From contig URWW01000002.1 in the NCBI GenBank assembly GCA_900551665.1, positions 1 through 64,000 of the forward strand: a stretch of 64,000 nucleotides of DNA, given 5' to 3'. Both the position numbers and the translations under genes were made by a program. The notes under the pieces were generated by a model that was given only the letters and a program-made list of their open reading frames with translations, had not been told where the DNA came from and did not search any database. Every line of letters starts with the position of its first letter. The first letter of the stretch is position 1. Below are positions 33,945-47,926 of the stretch, one piece after another. The DNA is from an uncultured Collinsella sp. Lineage in GTDB: Bacteria; Actinomycetota; Coriobacteriia; Coriobacteriales; Coriobacteriaceae.

Positions 33945-35021
33945 CTATCCCTCGATCAGGTATGCGCGGAGCGACTCGAGATCCATGCCATCGATACCGA
34001 GCTCGGCCATGGAGCGGCCGCCCTCCCAGCAATCGCTCTCGAGCAGCACGCCGCCCAAGCTCACCAGGGAATCCATCACAGGCGTGGGCACACCGATGAG
34101 ACGGGCGAGCTTGGCCCACGTTGCGATGCCAAACGGGATGTCCTCGGAGTAATAGCGGTTCTGCAGGTTCGCCGGACCGGTGATCTTGGCAAAGTTGGGG
34201 TCGCCGGCGATGGCCTCCTTGATGGAATCGGTCTCAACCGCACCGCCGATGCCGTGTGCGGCGATATCGGACTCATAGCCCATGGCGTCGAGCAGCGCGA
34301 TGCGCTCGGCGTCGATGGCCTCGGTCAAGCGGGCGACGCAATCGGTGAAGCCCTCGGTATAGAAGTGGAAATCGCCCTGGGCGTACTCGATGCGACCGGC
34401 GTTCAGAATGCAGCCCGGCACATGGATGATGGGATTCAGGCTGGACAGGCCACACGCCACAACGCTCTCCACGGCCTCGACACCCGGAAAGACGCCGTCA
34501 AGCGCCGCGATGACCTCATCGGTACGGGAGGCGGGCATGACGCCCACCTTCAACGGATCGAAGCGGCTCATGACGAGCGACGCGCCAGGGCCGAGCAGGC
34601 GAGTGGCGTAGGGCAAGGTGTGGGTCTCTGCCACACAGACGTCCTCGACGCCGTGGGCCTTGAACGCCTTCCAGAACATGAGCGAACCGAACGTACCGGG
34701 CAGCACGACCACGATCTGCCCGGCAGAGACGACCTCGGCAAGCTTCTCGGCATATGCGGCGTGGGCAAAGGCGGGCACGGCGACCAGGATGACCTTGACG
34801 CCCTCGATAGCGGCCGCGAGGTCGCTCGTGACCATGGCGAGCTTGGCCGTGCCGGTGCCCGCGGCACCCGAGAGCTCGATCTTCTTGGTGTCGAACACCT
34901 GCTGCATGTTGGGGGCGAATCGCTCGTCCTCATACATGTTGACCTCGAAACCCCTCAACGTGAGGTCGGCCGCCGCAGCATGCGCCCCGTTACCGCCACC
35001 CAAAACCGCGATCTTTGTCAT
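33945..35021 (-). CDS. NAD/NADP octopine/opine dehydrogenase-family protein
   Basis: The N-terminal Rossmann fold begins MTKIAVLGGGNGAHAAAADL, and the C-terminal half is the octopine-dehydrogenase helical domain (SSLNPIIHVPGCILNAGRIE). GIGGAVETDSI and GLSSLNP hold the His/Asp region expected for catalysis. Such enzymes reductively couple an amino acid with a 2-oxo acid. AAAGGAG precedes the ATG at 35021. It is monocistronic, between purC and groEL. The substrate is unknown. Confidence 0.85.
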   Translation of the reverse strand: MTKIAVLGGGNGAHAAAADLTLRGFEVNMYEDERFAPNMQQVFDTKKIELSGAAGTGTAKLAMVTSDLAAAIEGVKVILVAVPAFAHAAYAEKLAEVVSAGQIVVVLPGTFGSLMFWKAFKAHGVEDVCVAETHTLPYATRLLGPGASLVMSRFDPLKVGVMPASRTDEVIAALDGVFPGVEAVESVVACGLSSLNPIIHVPGCILNAGRIEYAQGDFHFYTEGFTDCVARLTEAIDAERIALLDAMGYESDIAAHGIGGAVETDSIKEAIAGDPNFAKITGPANLQNRYYSEDIPFGIATWAKLARLIGVPTPVMDSLVSLGGVLLESDCWEGGRSMAELGIDGMDLESLRAYLIEG

Positions 35022-35166
35022 GATGCCGATGCTCCTTTCCAGCAAAAGGCGCGAAACCCCAAAGACTCGCGCCATATAGACACCATCGAGTCTACTCCTC
35101 CGAAGAGATCTTTAGGGTGGCACAACCGCGCCGGAGCCCCATTTGTCGTCATGGCAGACGCAAACG

Positions 35167-35225
35167 CAAAAATCCCCCGGCAAGCCCTTGCGCTCGGTTT
35201 TTTGAGCGCGGGCCGCCGGGGGATT
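35167..35225 (-). terminator. Terminator of groES-groEL
   Basis: On the minus strand AATCCCCCGGC pairs with GCCGGGGGATT, with an inner GCGCTC/GAGCGC stem, followed by TTTGCG. It lies 27 bases beyond the groEL stop. Confidence 0.88.
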
Positions 35226-35251
35226 CCGGTGAGCTATCTAAACCTTACGGC

Positions 35252-37056
<1,805 letters not shown>

Positions 37057-37070
37057 CGGGGTCGCGAAAG

Positions 37071-37358
37071 TTACTCGACGACGGCGTAGATGTCGTCGGC
37101 GCGCATGAGCAGGTACTCCTCGCCGTCGACCTTGATCTCGTTGCCACCGAACTTGCCGTAGATCACGACATCGCCCTCGTGGACGTCGAGCGGCATGCGC
37201 TCGCCACGGTCGTTGTACTTGCCGGCGCCCACGGCGACGACGGTACCGCGCTGGGGCTTCTCCTGAGCGCTGCTGGCGATGTAGAGACCGGAGGCGGTCT
37301 TCTGCTCGACGGCGTCGGGCTTGATCAGAACGCGATCTGCAAGCGGCTTCAAAGACAT
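37071..37358 (-). CDS. groES: 10 kDa co-chaperonin GroES
   Basis: GroES caps the GroEL ring. The N-terminal LKPLADRVLIKPDAVEQKTA and the mobile loop (SGLYIASSAQEKPQRG) are typical, as is VIYGKFGGNEIKVDGEEYL near the end. The 95-residue length is normal. AAAAGGAGGAG precedes the ATG at 37358. No CIRCE or HAIR operator was recognised upstream, so regulation of the operon is unclear. Confidence 0.97.
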   Translation of the reverse strand: MSLKPLADRVLIKPDAVEQKTASGLYIASSAQEKPQRGTVVAVGAGKYNDRGERMPLDVHEGDVVIYGKFGGNEIKVDGEEYLLMRADDIYAVVE

Positions 37359-37532
37359 GCTTGTCTCCTCCTTTTGCCGGACCCCGGCACACGCCGGCGG
37401 TCCATGCGGTTTGTGTACGCGTTGAATAGTACCCAGCCGTACGGACTTATACAACGTCACTTCAAAAAATCTTATAAAGCGGCACTTAGATTTCCTGAGC
37501 GCAATCGTGCCACGAGCTCATTTCTCACTGCT

Positions 37533-38888
37533 TCATTCGTCGAGCAGCCATTTCCAGGCCGGAATGACGCGCACGGTCCCCGTTTTCATCGTCACCGTCT
37601 CTTCCGAGTCCTTGGTCACGATCGTCGATTCGCCCACCCCATACTTTTCCATGGCCGCCTCGAGAGCCGAAAGCTCGCGGCGCCTCGTCTTGGGATTCGC
37701 CAAATCGATACTCACTTGCACCAGCTCGAACATATCGCCCAGCAAGGCATCGCCCATAACGAAATCGACCTCATGCAAGCCGCCCTCATGCTCAAACGCC
37801 AATCGCGCCAGAGAACCCGAGCGCGCCTGCGGGGCAAGGCGACGAAGCTTGCCGAACACTGCGGTCTCCAGTCGCTGCCCCTCCTCTTTACTCGCCGCAC
37901 GCGAGAAGGCCGTAAACATGCCAGGATCCACCGCGTAGACCTTTGAGCTTGAGCGCGGATTATCGGCGAGCGAGCGGCTCAAGTCGCCCAGGGAAAAGAC
38001 CAGATACGCCTCTTCGTAATATGAGAGCAGATTGGATAGCGTCTCGCGCGAGGTTGAGGCGCCTCGACTCTTGTATTCATTGACGACTTTATTTACAGAC
38101 AGCTCGCGCCCAGACGAGGCGATGCACCTGTTCAAGAAACTCGCGGCGATTTGCGGGGTCCGCAGGTTGTAGCGTTCCACGATGTCCATGGCGACTGTTC
38201 GATACGCGTATTCCTGCATCAGCATCATTCCATCCGGTGCGGGAAGATCGAGCGTGGCCATATAACCGCCCCGCAAGAGATAATCCTCCAATGCCCCGCG
38301 CAGTTTGGCGGCATCGCCAGTTGAAAACCCCTTTGCCATAGAGTACTCCCCGGCATTCATGTGGCGCGCAAACTCCGAAAAGCTCAAAGGAAAAAGTTCT
38401 CTCGACAGCGAGCGTCCCCTGAATTCACTGGATAGCTCCGATGACAACATCTTTGACGATGAGCCCGTGACATAAACGGTAGCCCTGGTCGAATCGATTA
38501 CCCGGCGAAGAAACACTCCCCAATCGGGGACTTCTTGGATCTCGTCGAAAAAGAGGAAGCACCCCTCCTCACGCGCCTTGGGGCGCATCGTGAAAAACGT
38601 GTCGATGACATCGGAGAGCAGTGACGCCGAATAGGGCTTGAGGCGCTCGTCCTCAAAGTTGAAGTACAGGATGGTCGCAGGGTCGTAGCCCGCCCGCACA
38701 ATGTCGCGCATCTCCTGGAACAAACGGTAGGTTTTTCCACAGCGACGCGTACCGACGATCACCTGCGCCAAATTATTCCGCTCGGGCTTTTGAATGGGCG
38801 CAAGACGCAAGTCGCGGTCGAAAACTTCAGGAATCCCCAACGCTTCAAAGTCAAGGATCTTCTCTTGCACAAGCGCGTTGAAAGGCAT
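37533..38888 (-). CDS. AAA-type ATPase with DUF4143-like C-terminus (left flank of R-M-like island)
   Basis: Walker A is VGTRRCGKTYRL and Walker B CFLFFDEIQEVPDWG, with the family's TGSSSKML sensor segment. The C-terminal part carries the DUF4143 nuclease-like fold (HEGGLHEVDFVM). These ATPases are widespread in gut bacteria; their role is not known and links to defence or membrane transporters have been suggested. Codon use is noticeably less GC-biased than in the housekeeping genes around it. GGAG lies 5 bases before the ATG at 38888. The promoter is embedded in two TTGCAA palindromes. Confidence 0.85.
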   Translation of the reverse strand: MPFNALVQEKILDFEALGIPEVFDRDLRLAPIQKPERNNLAQVIVGTRRCGKTYRLFQEMRDIVRAGYDPATILYFNFEDERLKPYSASLLSDVIDTFFTMRPKAREEGCFLFFDEIQEVPDWGVFLRRVIDSTRATVYVTGSSSKMLSSELSSEFRGRSLSRELFPLSFSEFARHMNAGEYSMAKGFSTGDAAKLRGALEDYLLRGGYMATLDLPAPDGMMLMQEYAYRTVAMDIVERYNLRTPQIAASFLNRCIASSGRELSVNKVVNEYKSRGASTSRETLSNLLSYYEEAYLVFSLGDLSRSLADNPRSSSKVYAVDPGMFTAFSRAASKEEGQRLETAVFGKLRRLAPQARSGSLARLAFEHEGGLHEVDFVMGDALLGDMFELVQVSIDLANPKTRRRELSALEAAMEKYGVGESTIVTKDSEETVTMKTGTVRVIPAWKWLLDE

Positions 38889-38900
38889 GCCAACTCCAAA

Positions 38901-38958
38901 TCTTGCAAAGTAGAATTGCAAGATATCATAATTCTTGCAAAGTAGCTTTGCAAGAATT
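38901..38958 (-). promoter_or_regulatory. Promoter overlapped by two TTGCAA palindromes, upstream of the ATPase gene
   Basis: On the minus strand TTGCAA (38953-38948), a 17-base spacer and TATGAT (38930-38925) form a good promoter. The -35 lies in a perfect palindrome, AATTCTTGCAAAG-TAG-CTTTGCAAGAATT (38930-38958). A second dyad, TCTTGCAA-N7-TTGCAAGA (38901-38923), lies just downstream of the -10. Four TTGCAA half-sites imply cooperative repression. Confidence 0.7.
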
Positions 38959-39004
38959 GGGCAATATGAATAGCACGGGTGCGCTGCGATGGCCGCAAGA
39001 GGAC

Positions 39005-39313
39005 TTACTCCTCCGCTTCGCCCCTATCGGACTTGCCGATTTTGCCCGGTGCCGAGCTTTCCAGACCCGAGAAGAACTCGACCACCGGAACGTCTAGGCC
39101 ATCCGCCAATTTGCAGAGCCACTCAACCGAGGGATTGTATTTTCCGCTTTCGAATTTGTTCAAGGCAGATCTGTCCACACCCGATCGATCCGCGATGAAT
39201 CCCTGCGAATGGCCACTTTGCGACCTGATCCGCGCAGCGTTGACGCCGATCTTCTTGTGAACGGATATGTACGAACTGTCTGTCTTCATGGCAGCAATCG
39301 TATTGACGAACAT
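39005..39313 (-). CDS. XRE-family transcriptional regulator (candidate controller of the R-M-like operon)
   Basis: A 102-residue helix-turn-helix protein: IGVNAARIRSQSGHSQGFIA, then DRSALNKFESGKYNPSVEWL, which is a classic XRE/C-protein pattern, followed by LADGLDVPVVEFF. Size and divergent position relative to a methylase operon match controller (C) proteins of restriction-modification systems, which delay nuclease expression. The start at ATG 39313 has GAGTGGA close upstream and lies at the edge of a half-site. A shorter start at 39289 lacks a ribosome site. Autoregulation is inferred from the two dyads. Confidence 0.88.
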   Translation of the reverse strand: MFVNTIAAMKTDSSYISVHKKIGVNAARIRSQSGHSQGFIADRSGVDRSALNKFESGKYNPSVEWLCKLADGLDVPVVEFFSGLESSAPGKIGKSDRGEAEE

Positions 39314-39382
39314 ATTCCACTCTGTGGTTTATGTTCCACATATTTGAGTTCAGGGTTAGACTGTTGTGGATTATATTCCACA
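39312..39382. promoter_or_regulatory. Two 18-bp operator dyads between the XRE gene and the methylase operon
   Basis: TGTGGTTTATGTTCCACA (39323-39340) and TGTGGATTATATTCCACA (39365-39382) match at 16 of 18 positions. Their offset is 42 bases, four helical turns. A half-site, ATATTCCAC (39312-39320), overlaps the XRE start codon. Confidence 0.75.
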
Positions 39383-39402
39383 GTGTCGACAGGACCCTTT
39401 CT

Positions 39403-40101
39403 ATGGCTCAGCAAGTCAAATCTCGCAAGAGGGTGCAGGAGCACGGAGAGGTCTTTACCAATGAGCGCGAAGTCAACGCGATGCTCGACATGGTCAAGCA
39501 GGAGACCGAGCGCATAGAGTCCCGCTTTCTGGAGCCGGCCTGCGGCAACGGGAATTTCCTGGCCGAAGTGCTAAGACGGAAACTCGCCGTGGTTGCTCGG
39601 CAATACAAAAAGAGCCCGGACGACTATATGCGCTACGCCTTCGTGGCTGTGAGCAGCCTGTACGGCGTGGACATCCTGGAGGACAACGCTGAGGAATGCC
39701 GCGAACGCCTGTATGGAATCGTCGAGGCCGAGGCAAAGCGCGTCATTAAGCACCCGGATGCGCTGTTTCTCGAAGCGATCCGTTACCTGCTGCACAAGAA
39801 CATCCTGTGCGGCGACGCCCTCACCCTCAAAGATGCAGCCGGCGACCCCATCACCTTTGCCGAGTGGTCGCTCGTGACGGGCGACAAGGTGAAGCGCCGC
39901 GACTTCCTGCTGAGCGAGCTACTCGACGGCAACACCGACAAGGGCGAGACCCTCTCCCTCTTCGCATTCGACGAGGCCAACGGCAGTGACGTCCGCACAC
40001 ATACCGACTGGGAGTACGACGCCGAGATCGACGCGTACATCCCCTCTGCGATACAGGAATACCCCCTCACCAATTACTGGGAGGTGCAGCGCTATGCCTA
40101 G
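39403..40101 (+). CDS. SAM-binding methylase-like protein lacking the catalytic NPPY motif
   Basis: The 232-residue protein has the front half of an N6-adenine DNA methylase. GEVFTNEREVNAMLDMV (motif X), LEPACGNGNFLAEVL (motif I, ~44-53), YGVDILEDNAEECRERL (motif II) and NILCGDAL (motif III) are present. Where motif IV (N/D-PP-Y/F) is expected there is DPITFAEWSLV, so it should bind S-adenosylmethionine but not transfer methyl groups. It ends without a target-recognition domain. AGGA lies 8 bases before the ATG at 39403. Its stop overlaps the next methylase start as ATGCCTAG. It may be a partner subunit of that enzyme, or a decayed duplicate. Confidence 0.8.
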   Translation: MAQQVKSRKRVQEHGEVFTNEREVNAMLDMVKQETERIESRFLEPACGNGNFLAEVLRRKLAVVARQYKKSPDDYMRYAFVAVSSLYGVDILEDNAEECRERLYGIVEAEAKRVIKHPDALFLEAIRYLLHKNILCGDALTLKDAAGDPITFAEWSLVTGDKVKRRDFLLSELLDGNTDKGETLSLFAFDEANGSDVRTHTDWEYDAEIDAYIPSAIQEYPLTNYWEVQRYA

Positions 40102-41618
40102 CCTGCTCGAGAAGGCGTACAACCCCGACGTCTTGACCTGTTTGGCGAACCTGAGCAACGACGAGGTCTTCACACCGCCGGAGCTCGCCAACGACGTGCT
40201 GGACATGTTGCCGCCCGAAATCTGGAGCGACCCCACCATCAAGATCTTGGACCCCTGCTGCAAATCGGGTGTGTTTTTGCGGGAGGCGGCCAAACGGTTC
40301 ATCAAGGGGCTTGAGCACGTGTACCCCGACCTGCAGGAACGCGTCGAACACATCATGCACGAGCAACTCTTTGGCATCGCGATCACCGAACTCACGAGCC
40401 TGCTGGCGCGCCGCAGCCTGTACTGCAGCAAGTTTCCCAACGGGCGCTTCAGCGTCGCGGAGTTCGACAGTTCCGAGGGCAACGTGCGCCACCGCACCAT
40501 CCAGCACACGTGGGTGAACAACCGCTGCAAATACTGCGGTGCGAGCAACGCCGAATACGACCGTGACGCCGCACTCGAAACCCATGCGTACGAATTCATT
40601 CACGCCGACGATCCGGAAAGGATTTTGAATATGAAGTTCGATGTGATCGTCGGAAACCCGCCGTACCAGCTGAGCGATGGCGGCAATGGGGTAAGCGCAG
40701 CCCCGATATTTCAGCACTTCGTAGAGCAGTCCATCAAATTGAAGCCTCGCTACCTCAGCATGATTATCCCCGCACGATGGTATGCAGGAGGCAAGGGGCT
40801 TAAAGACTTCCGCGACTCAATGCTATCTGATAGGAGAATGCGAAAGCTAATAGACTTTGAATCAAGTAAAGACTGCTTCGACGGCGTAAATATCGCAGGA
40901 GGCATCTGCTACTTCCTCTGGGATAGAGACTATCTCGGACCCTGCACCATCATCAACATGAAGTCCGAACGATCAAACACCATGGAGCGTATGCTTGACG
41001 AACATCCCGTTCTCATTCGATCTAATATAGCCGTCTCCATTGTAAGAAAGGTGCTTGCCCGGACCAGCGATATGTGGAGCGATCACGCCCTGCCGCGTAA
41101 CCCTTTTGGCTTTGCAACCAATTTTCGCGGCAGAGAGCAGCGTGCAGAAGGCGACATCGAAATATTGACCAGTAAAGGCTTGCAGTACATCTCGAAACAA
41201 GATGTGAGCAGGAACGCCTCGCTCATTGATGAATACAAAGTGTTGATCGGACGCCTTGTTCCAAACAATGGAGAACTTGATACCGATCCCTCAAATGGCT
41301 ATCGCGTAATCACCGATACTCGCATCATTGGTCCCGGTCAAATCAACACGGAAACTTACTTGGATATTGGGGTTTTCCACACTGATATTGAAGCGCGCAA
41401 TTTCGATCTATACCTGCGAGGCAAGTTTGCAAGATTTCTCCTAAGGCAAGCAATCTCATCACTGAACGTCACACGCGAGTGCTTCCGTTTCGTCCCAAAC
41501 ATGGACTTCACACGCAGGTGGACCGACACAGACCTATATCAATTGTTTGAGCTTACTCCCTCAGAAATAGAAATCGTCGAATCGACCATTCGAGACGCCT
41601 CGAAACCCGGTGACGCAA

Positions 41619-41626
<8 letters not shown>
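40094..41626 (+). CDS. Eco57I-like N6-adenine DNA methyltransferase
   Basis: NDEVFTPPELANDVLDMLP is motif X, ILDPCCKSGVFLREA is an unusual motif I (~50-60; consensus DPACGSGxFL), and VIVGNPPYQLSDG is the catalytic motif IV (~182-190). A CKYCG pair with nearby histidines (~145-170) looks like a small zinc-binding insertion. The C-terminal ~300 residues should hold target recognition. Base composition drops sharply from about 40700 to 41620 relative to both sides. GGGAGG precedes the ATG at 40094. The gene overlaps both neighbours. It presumably modifies the adenine of the site protected from the downstream nuclease. Confidence 0.88.
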
Positions 41627-44774
<3,148 letters not shown>

Positions 44775-44867
44775 TCTGCTTGCCGGGGCATTCGAGTCAC
44801 CATCGGATGTCCCGGCTCGCATGCAGCCGGGACGCCGGTCATCAAACGGCGGCCCAATCCATTACCT

Positions 44868-46112
44868 CTACGACCACTCCTCCAGCAACCAGTCGACGAT
44901 ATTCTCGATTCGGACGCCCCGCTCGGTGACCCCCAGCCTAAAGCGATCCATGGTGAGCACCATCTTGGGGAACGAGTCCCGCACGAGCTCGAAGGGCGCT
45001 AGCTCGCGCTCGTAAGTACGTGGGTCGACCATCGTTTCGGTCACTTGGATATAGAGCTTCTCCCCCATGCGCTCGGCGATGAAGTCGATCTCCCCCTTCA
45101 TCATCGTGCCCACAGACACGGCATAGCCGCGGCGCTTGAGCTCGTTGAACACGACACACTCGAGCTGCGATCCAAAGTCCTTGGGGGCAAAGCCGTTCGC
45201 GAGGTTGCGCAGCCCTGTGTCTATGGGGTAAATCTTGCGCTGAGGGCGCAGAATCTGCTTCCCAGCAAGGCCCACCTGTTCGCACACTCGCAAAATGAAT
45301 GCATCAGAGAGCGCCTTGAGGTAATTATCGACCGTCTCGACCGAGGTCTTCCTCCCAGCGCTCGTGAGCGCATTCACCACGCTGCGTGTGGAGAACAGAC
45401 CCCCCGATGTGGAGAACACATAGCGAACGAGCTTCGTGAGCAGGTCCATATCGCCCACCCGAGCGTGCATCGCGACGTCGTTCAAAATCACGGTGTCGTG
45501 AATCGACTCAAGGAAGCGCGTCACGCGCTCCTCCGCCCTGTCCGCCAAATCGAACTGGCCGGGCATGCCGCCGTATTTGAGATATGTCGCGAAAAGCGCC
45601 TCCGCATTGCTGACCTCACCGGAGGCTGCCCGCCAAAAGTCACAATACTCGTCAAACGATAGGGGCTGCACGGGCACTTCGACATAGCGCCCACCCAGCA
45701 ACGTGGCCAAATCGGACGAGAGGACATGCGCGTTCGAACCCGTGATATACGCGTCGATCTGTGGGTGGGTGTGCATTCGGCGCACAACCCTCTCCCAGCC
45801 CTGAATCTCCTGGACCTCGTCTATGAAGACGAAGAAGGGCCTCTCGGGGTCGGCGACCTCGAGAGCGGTGAGCAGCTCCGACTCAAGCCATTCCGCATTG
45901 GGGTTGAGGGGAACGCCAAAGCCGTCCATCTTGCGATAAAACATGTTGTTGGGGGCCGTGACCTCAGTCGCAATTTGATCGACCAGCAATTTGAGCAGAG
46001 TCGATTTGCCGCAGCGACGGACGCCGGTAATCACCTTGATGTCCTGCGAACCCCTATAGTCTGCGAGCTTTTGCTCGTAACGAGCGCGGTGCACGATTTC
46101 TTGAAGACGCAT
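44868..46112 (-). CDS. AAA-type ATPase with DUF4143-like C-terminus (right flank of R-M-like island)
   Basis: Walker A is ITGVRRCGKSTLLKLL, Walker B is FFVFIDEVQEIQGWE and the sensor segment is ITGSNAHVLSSDL. The DUF4143 end shows GEIDFIAERMGEKLYIQVTE, with the carboxylate pattern of a PD-(D/E)XK-like fold. It is a 414-residue relative of the ATPase on the other side of the island, but clearly diverged. AGGAG lies before the ATG at 46112. It converges on the nuclease-helicase gene, with about 90 bases between stops. Function unknown. Confidence 0.87.
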   Translation of the reverse strand: MRLQEIVHRARYEQKLADYRGSQDIKVITGVRRCGKSTLLKLLVDQIATEVTAPNNMFYRKMDGFGVPLNPNAEWLESELLTALEVADPERPFFVFIDEVQEIQGWERVVRRMHTHPQIDAYITGSNAHVLSSDLATLLGGRYVEVPVQPLSFDEYCDFWRAASGEVSNAEALFATYLKYGGMPGQFDLADRAEERVTRFLESIHDTVILNDVAMHARVGDMDLLTKLVRYVFSTSGGLFSTRSVVNALTSAGRKTSVETVDNYLKALSDAFILRVCEQVGLAGKQILRPQRKIYPIDTGLRNLANGFAPKDFGSQLECVVFNELKRRGYAVSVGTMMKGEIDFIAERMGEKLYIQVTETMVDPRTYERELAPFELVRDSFPKMVLTMDRFRLGVTERGVRIENIVDWLLEEWS

Positions 46113-46124
46113 GCTGTCTCCTAA

Positions 46125-46194
46125 TTGTCAGGTTTACACGACATTCTAGATACATAACTATAGATTGTCGAATTTACCTGACAACATTACTCAG
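46125..46194 (-). promoter_or_regulatory. Promoter and flanking inverted repeat upstream of the second ATPase gene
   Basis: On the minus strand TTGTCA (46194-46189), a 16-base spacer and TATAGT form a promoter. The -35 is part of an arm (TTGTCAGGT...TCGACA) mirrored at 46125-46143 (TTGTCAGGT...CGACA), so an operator probably brackets the promoter. Confidence 0.6.
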
Positions 46195-46196
46195 TT

Positions 46197-46236
46197 TGAT
46201 TGGAATGTCAGATTGTTCCGACATTCCAATCAAGAC
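46197..46236. repeat. Perfect 14-bp inverted repeat TTGATTGGAATGTC
   Basis: TTGATTGGAATGTC and GACATTCCAATCAA flank a 10-base spacer. It lies about 40 bases downstream of the amidohydrolase stop and directly upstream of the ATPase promoter. There is no T-run, so it may be an operator or a poor terminator. Confidence 0.7.
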
Positions 46237-46276
46237 GCCATACCATAAGCCCGCGCACGTCCGTGCTAAGACGCCC

Positions 46277-47926
46277 CTACCGGCTATACACCCGTTCGCC
46301 GCCCACGTACGTCGCCTGGACCTGCGCCTGCTGGATTTCCTCGGGGTCGCACGCGGTGATATCGCGATCGAGCACGAGGAAGTCCGCCAGGTAGCCCGGG
46401 GCAATCTGGCCGAGTTCGTCCTCGCGACCCGCCGCCGCGGCGCTGCCAGCGGTGTAGATACGCAGGGCCTCGGAGGCGCTGATGCGCTCACCCGGCAGCC
46501 ATCCACCCGCGGGCTCATGCGTGAACGGGTCCTGGCGCGTCACGGCACAGTACAGCACGTCCATGCTGGTCACGGCCGTGATGGGAGAATCCGTGCCGAA
46601 GGCCTGCTCCACACCGCGGTCCTCATAAGTCGCGAAAGGCCACATGACCCGGCTGCGCTCCTCGCCCAGGTCGCGCTCGGGACCACCCGGGTCGAGTGTG
46701 ATGTGACCTGGCTGGGAACTCGCCAGAATGCCGAGCTCGGCCAAACGATCGATGTCCTCGGGCAGTAGGTTCTCGAGATGCTCAAGCGTGTTACGACCCT
46801 GCATGGGCGCCCCGTACCAGGCCATCGCCTCACCGAAGATGTCGAGCGCCTCGTGGATGGCGCGGTCGCCGATGGTGTGGATGCGCACGGAATGGCCGCG
46901 CTCGGCGGCGGCGAGGACCAGCTCGCGCATGCGATCGGCCGGCACCGTGGGGCGACCGCAGTCGCCGTCGAAGCGCGCGTTCGTGTAAGGATCGGTCAGC
47001 CACGCGGTGTGCTGGCTGCTTACGCCGTCGAAGAACTGCTTGAAGCCCGGAGCGCGCAGCAGGGGGAACTCATCGCCCGCATAGCGGTCCTGCAAATCCT
47101 CGAGGCGCGACTGGTCGTCGAGCAGCGTGGGGTACATATGCACGCGCAGGGTGAGCTTGCCCTCGCGCGAGAGCTTCTCATACACGTCATCGCGGATGAA
47201 ATCACAGCCGGGATGCGGCATAAGGGCCATATCGCAGATCGAGGTGATGCCCTGCTCTGCCATGCGCACCATTTGGGCTTCGTAGGCGGAGGCGATGTCT
47301 TCCTCCGTGAGCCACTCGAGGCAGCGCGGAAGGAGCTCCATCGCCGCGGCCTCGCGGATGATACCCGTGAGCTCACCGTTCTCATCCTTGTCATAGCTAC
47401 CGCCCTGCGGGGGCACGGAATCACGCGTGACGCCGAGGGCATCGAGGGCGCACGTGTTCATCCAGAGCGTATGACCGTCGCCCGAGTACATCACGCAGGG
47501 ACGGTCGGGGAACGCCTCGTCGAGCGAATGCTTGGTGGGCGGCACGGGCGGGTCCCAGCGGTAATCACGCCAGCCCTGGGTGACCACCCAGGCATGCTCG
47601 GGAAGCCCCTTCGCGAATTCGACCGTCCGCTCCACAAGTTCCGACTCACTCTCCCCCATGTGCATGAGCAGGTAGGGCGACCCCCCGAGGGCAGTATGGA
47701 AGAAATGCAGATGAGCGTCGTGAAAGCCGGGGCAGATGAGGGCATCGCCGTAATCGAGCACGGGAGTCGATGCGGGACAAGAGGCGATCACATCCTGCAG
47801 GGAGCCCGTCGCCACGATGCGCTCCCCCGCCACGACGAACGCCAGCTGCCGCGGGACGGGCCGCTGCGGCTCACTCGTGAACACGCGCGTTGACGTGACG
47901 ATGTAATCGACTCGGCTCAAATCCAT
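46277..47926 (-). CDS. YtcJ-like amidohydrolase (amidohydrolase 3 family)
   Basis: A 549-residue metal-dependent hydrolase. CPGFHDAHLHFFH holds the first metal ligands (H-x-H), and RIHTIGDRAI, GTDSPI and the late FLVLDRDI with composite beta-sandwich strands at both ends match the YtcJ group. Substrates of this group are poorly known. There is no signal peptide. The ATG at 47926 is preferred over a longer frame to 48058. It is a single gene. Confidence 0.9.
   Translation of the reverse strand: MDLSRVDYIVTSTRVFTSEPQRPVPRQLAFVVAGERIVATGSLQDVIASCPASTPVLDYGDALICPGFHDAHLHFFHTALGGSPYLLMHMGESESELVERTVEFAKGLPEHAWVVTQGWRDYRWDPPVPPTKHSLDEAFPDRPCVMYSGDGHTLWMNTCALDALGVTRDSVPPQGGSYDKDENGELTGIIREAAAMELLPRCLEWLTEEDIASAYEAQMVRMAEQGITSICDMALMPHPGCDFIRDDVYEKLSREGKLTLRVHMYPTLLDDQSRLEDLQDRYAGDEFPLLRAPGFKQFFDGVSSQHTAWLTDPYTNARFDGDCGRPTVPADRMRELVLAAAERGHSVRIHTIGDRAIHEALDIFGEAMAWYGAPMQGRNTLEHLENLLPEDIDRLAELGILASSQPGHITLDPGGPERDLGEERSRVMWPFATYEDRGVEQAFGTDSPITAVTSMDVLYCAVTRQDPFTHEPAGGWLPGERISASEALRIYTAGSAAAAGREDELGQIAPGYLADFLVLDRDITACDPEEIQQAQVQATYVGGERVYSR

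Noticed and set aside
37359..37500. CIRCE or HAIR heat-shock operator upstream of groES
   Set aside because: No TTAGCACTC-N9-GAGTGCTAA or CTTGAGT-N7-ACTCAAG match was found; only a weak imperfect GCACTTAG/CTGAGCGC dyad is present.
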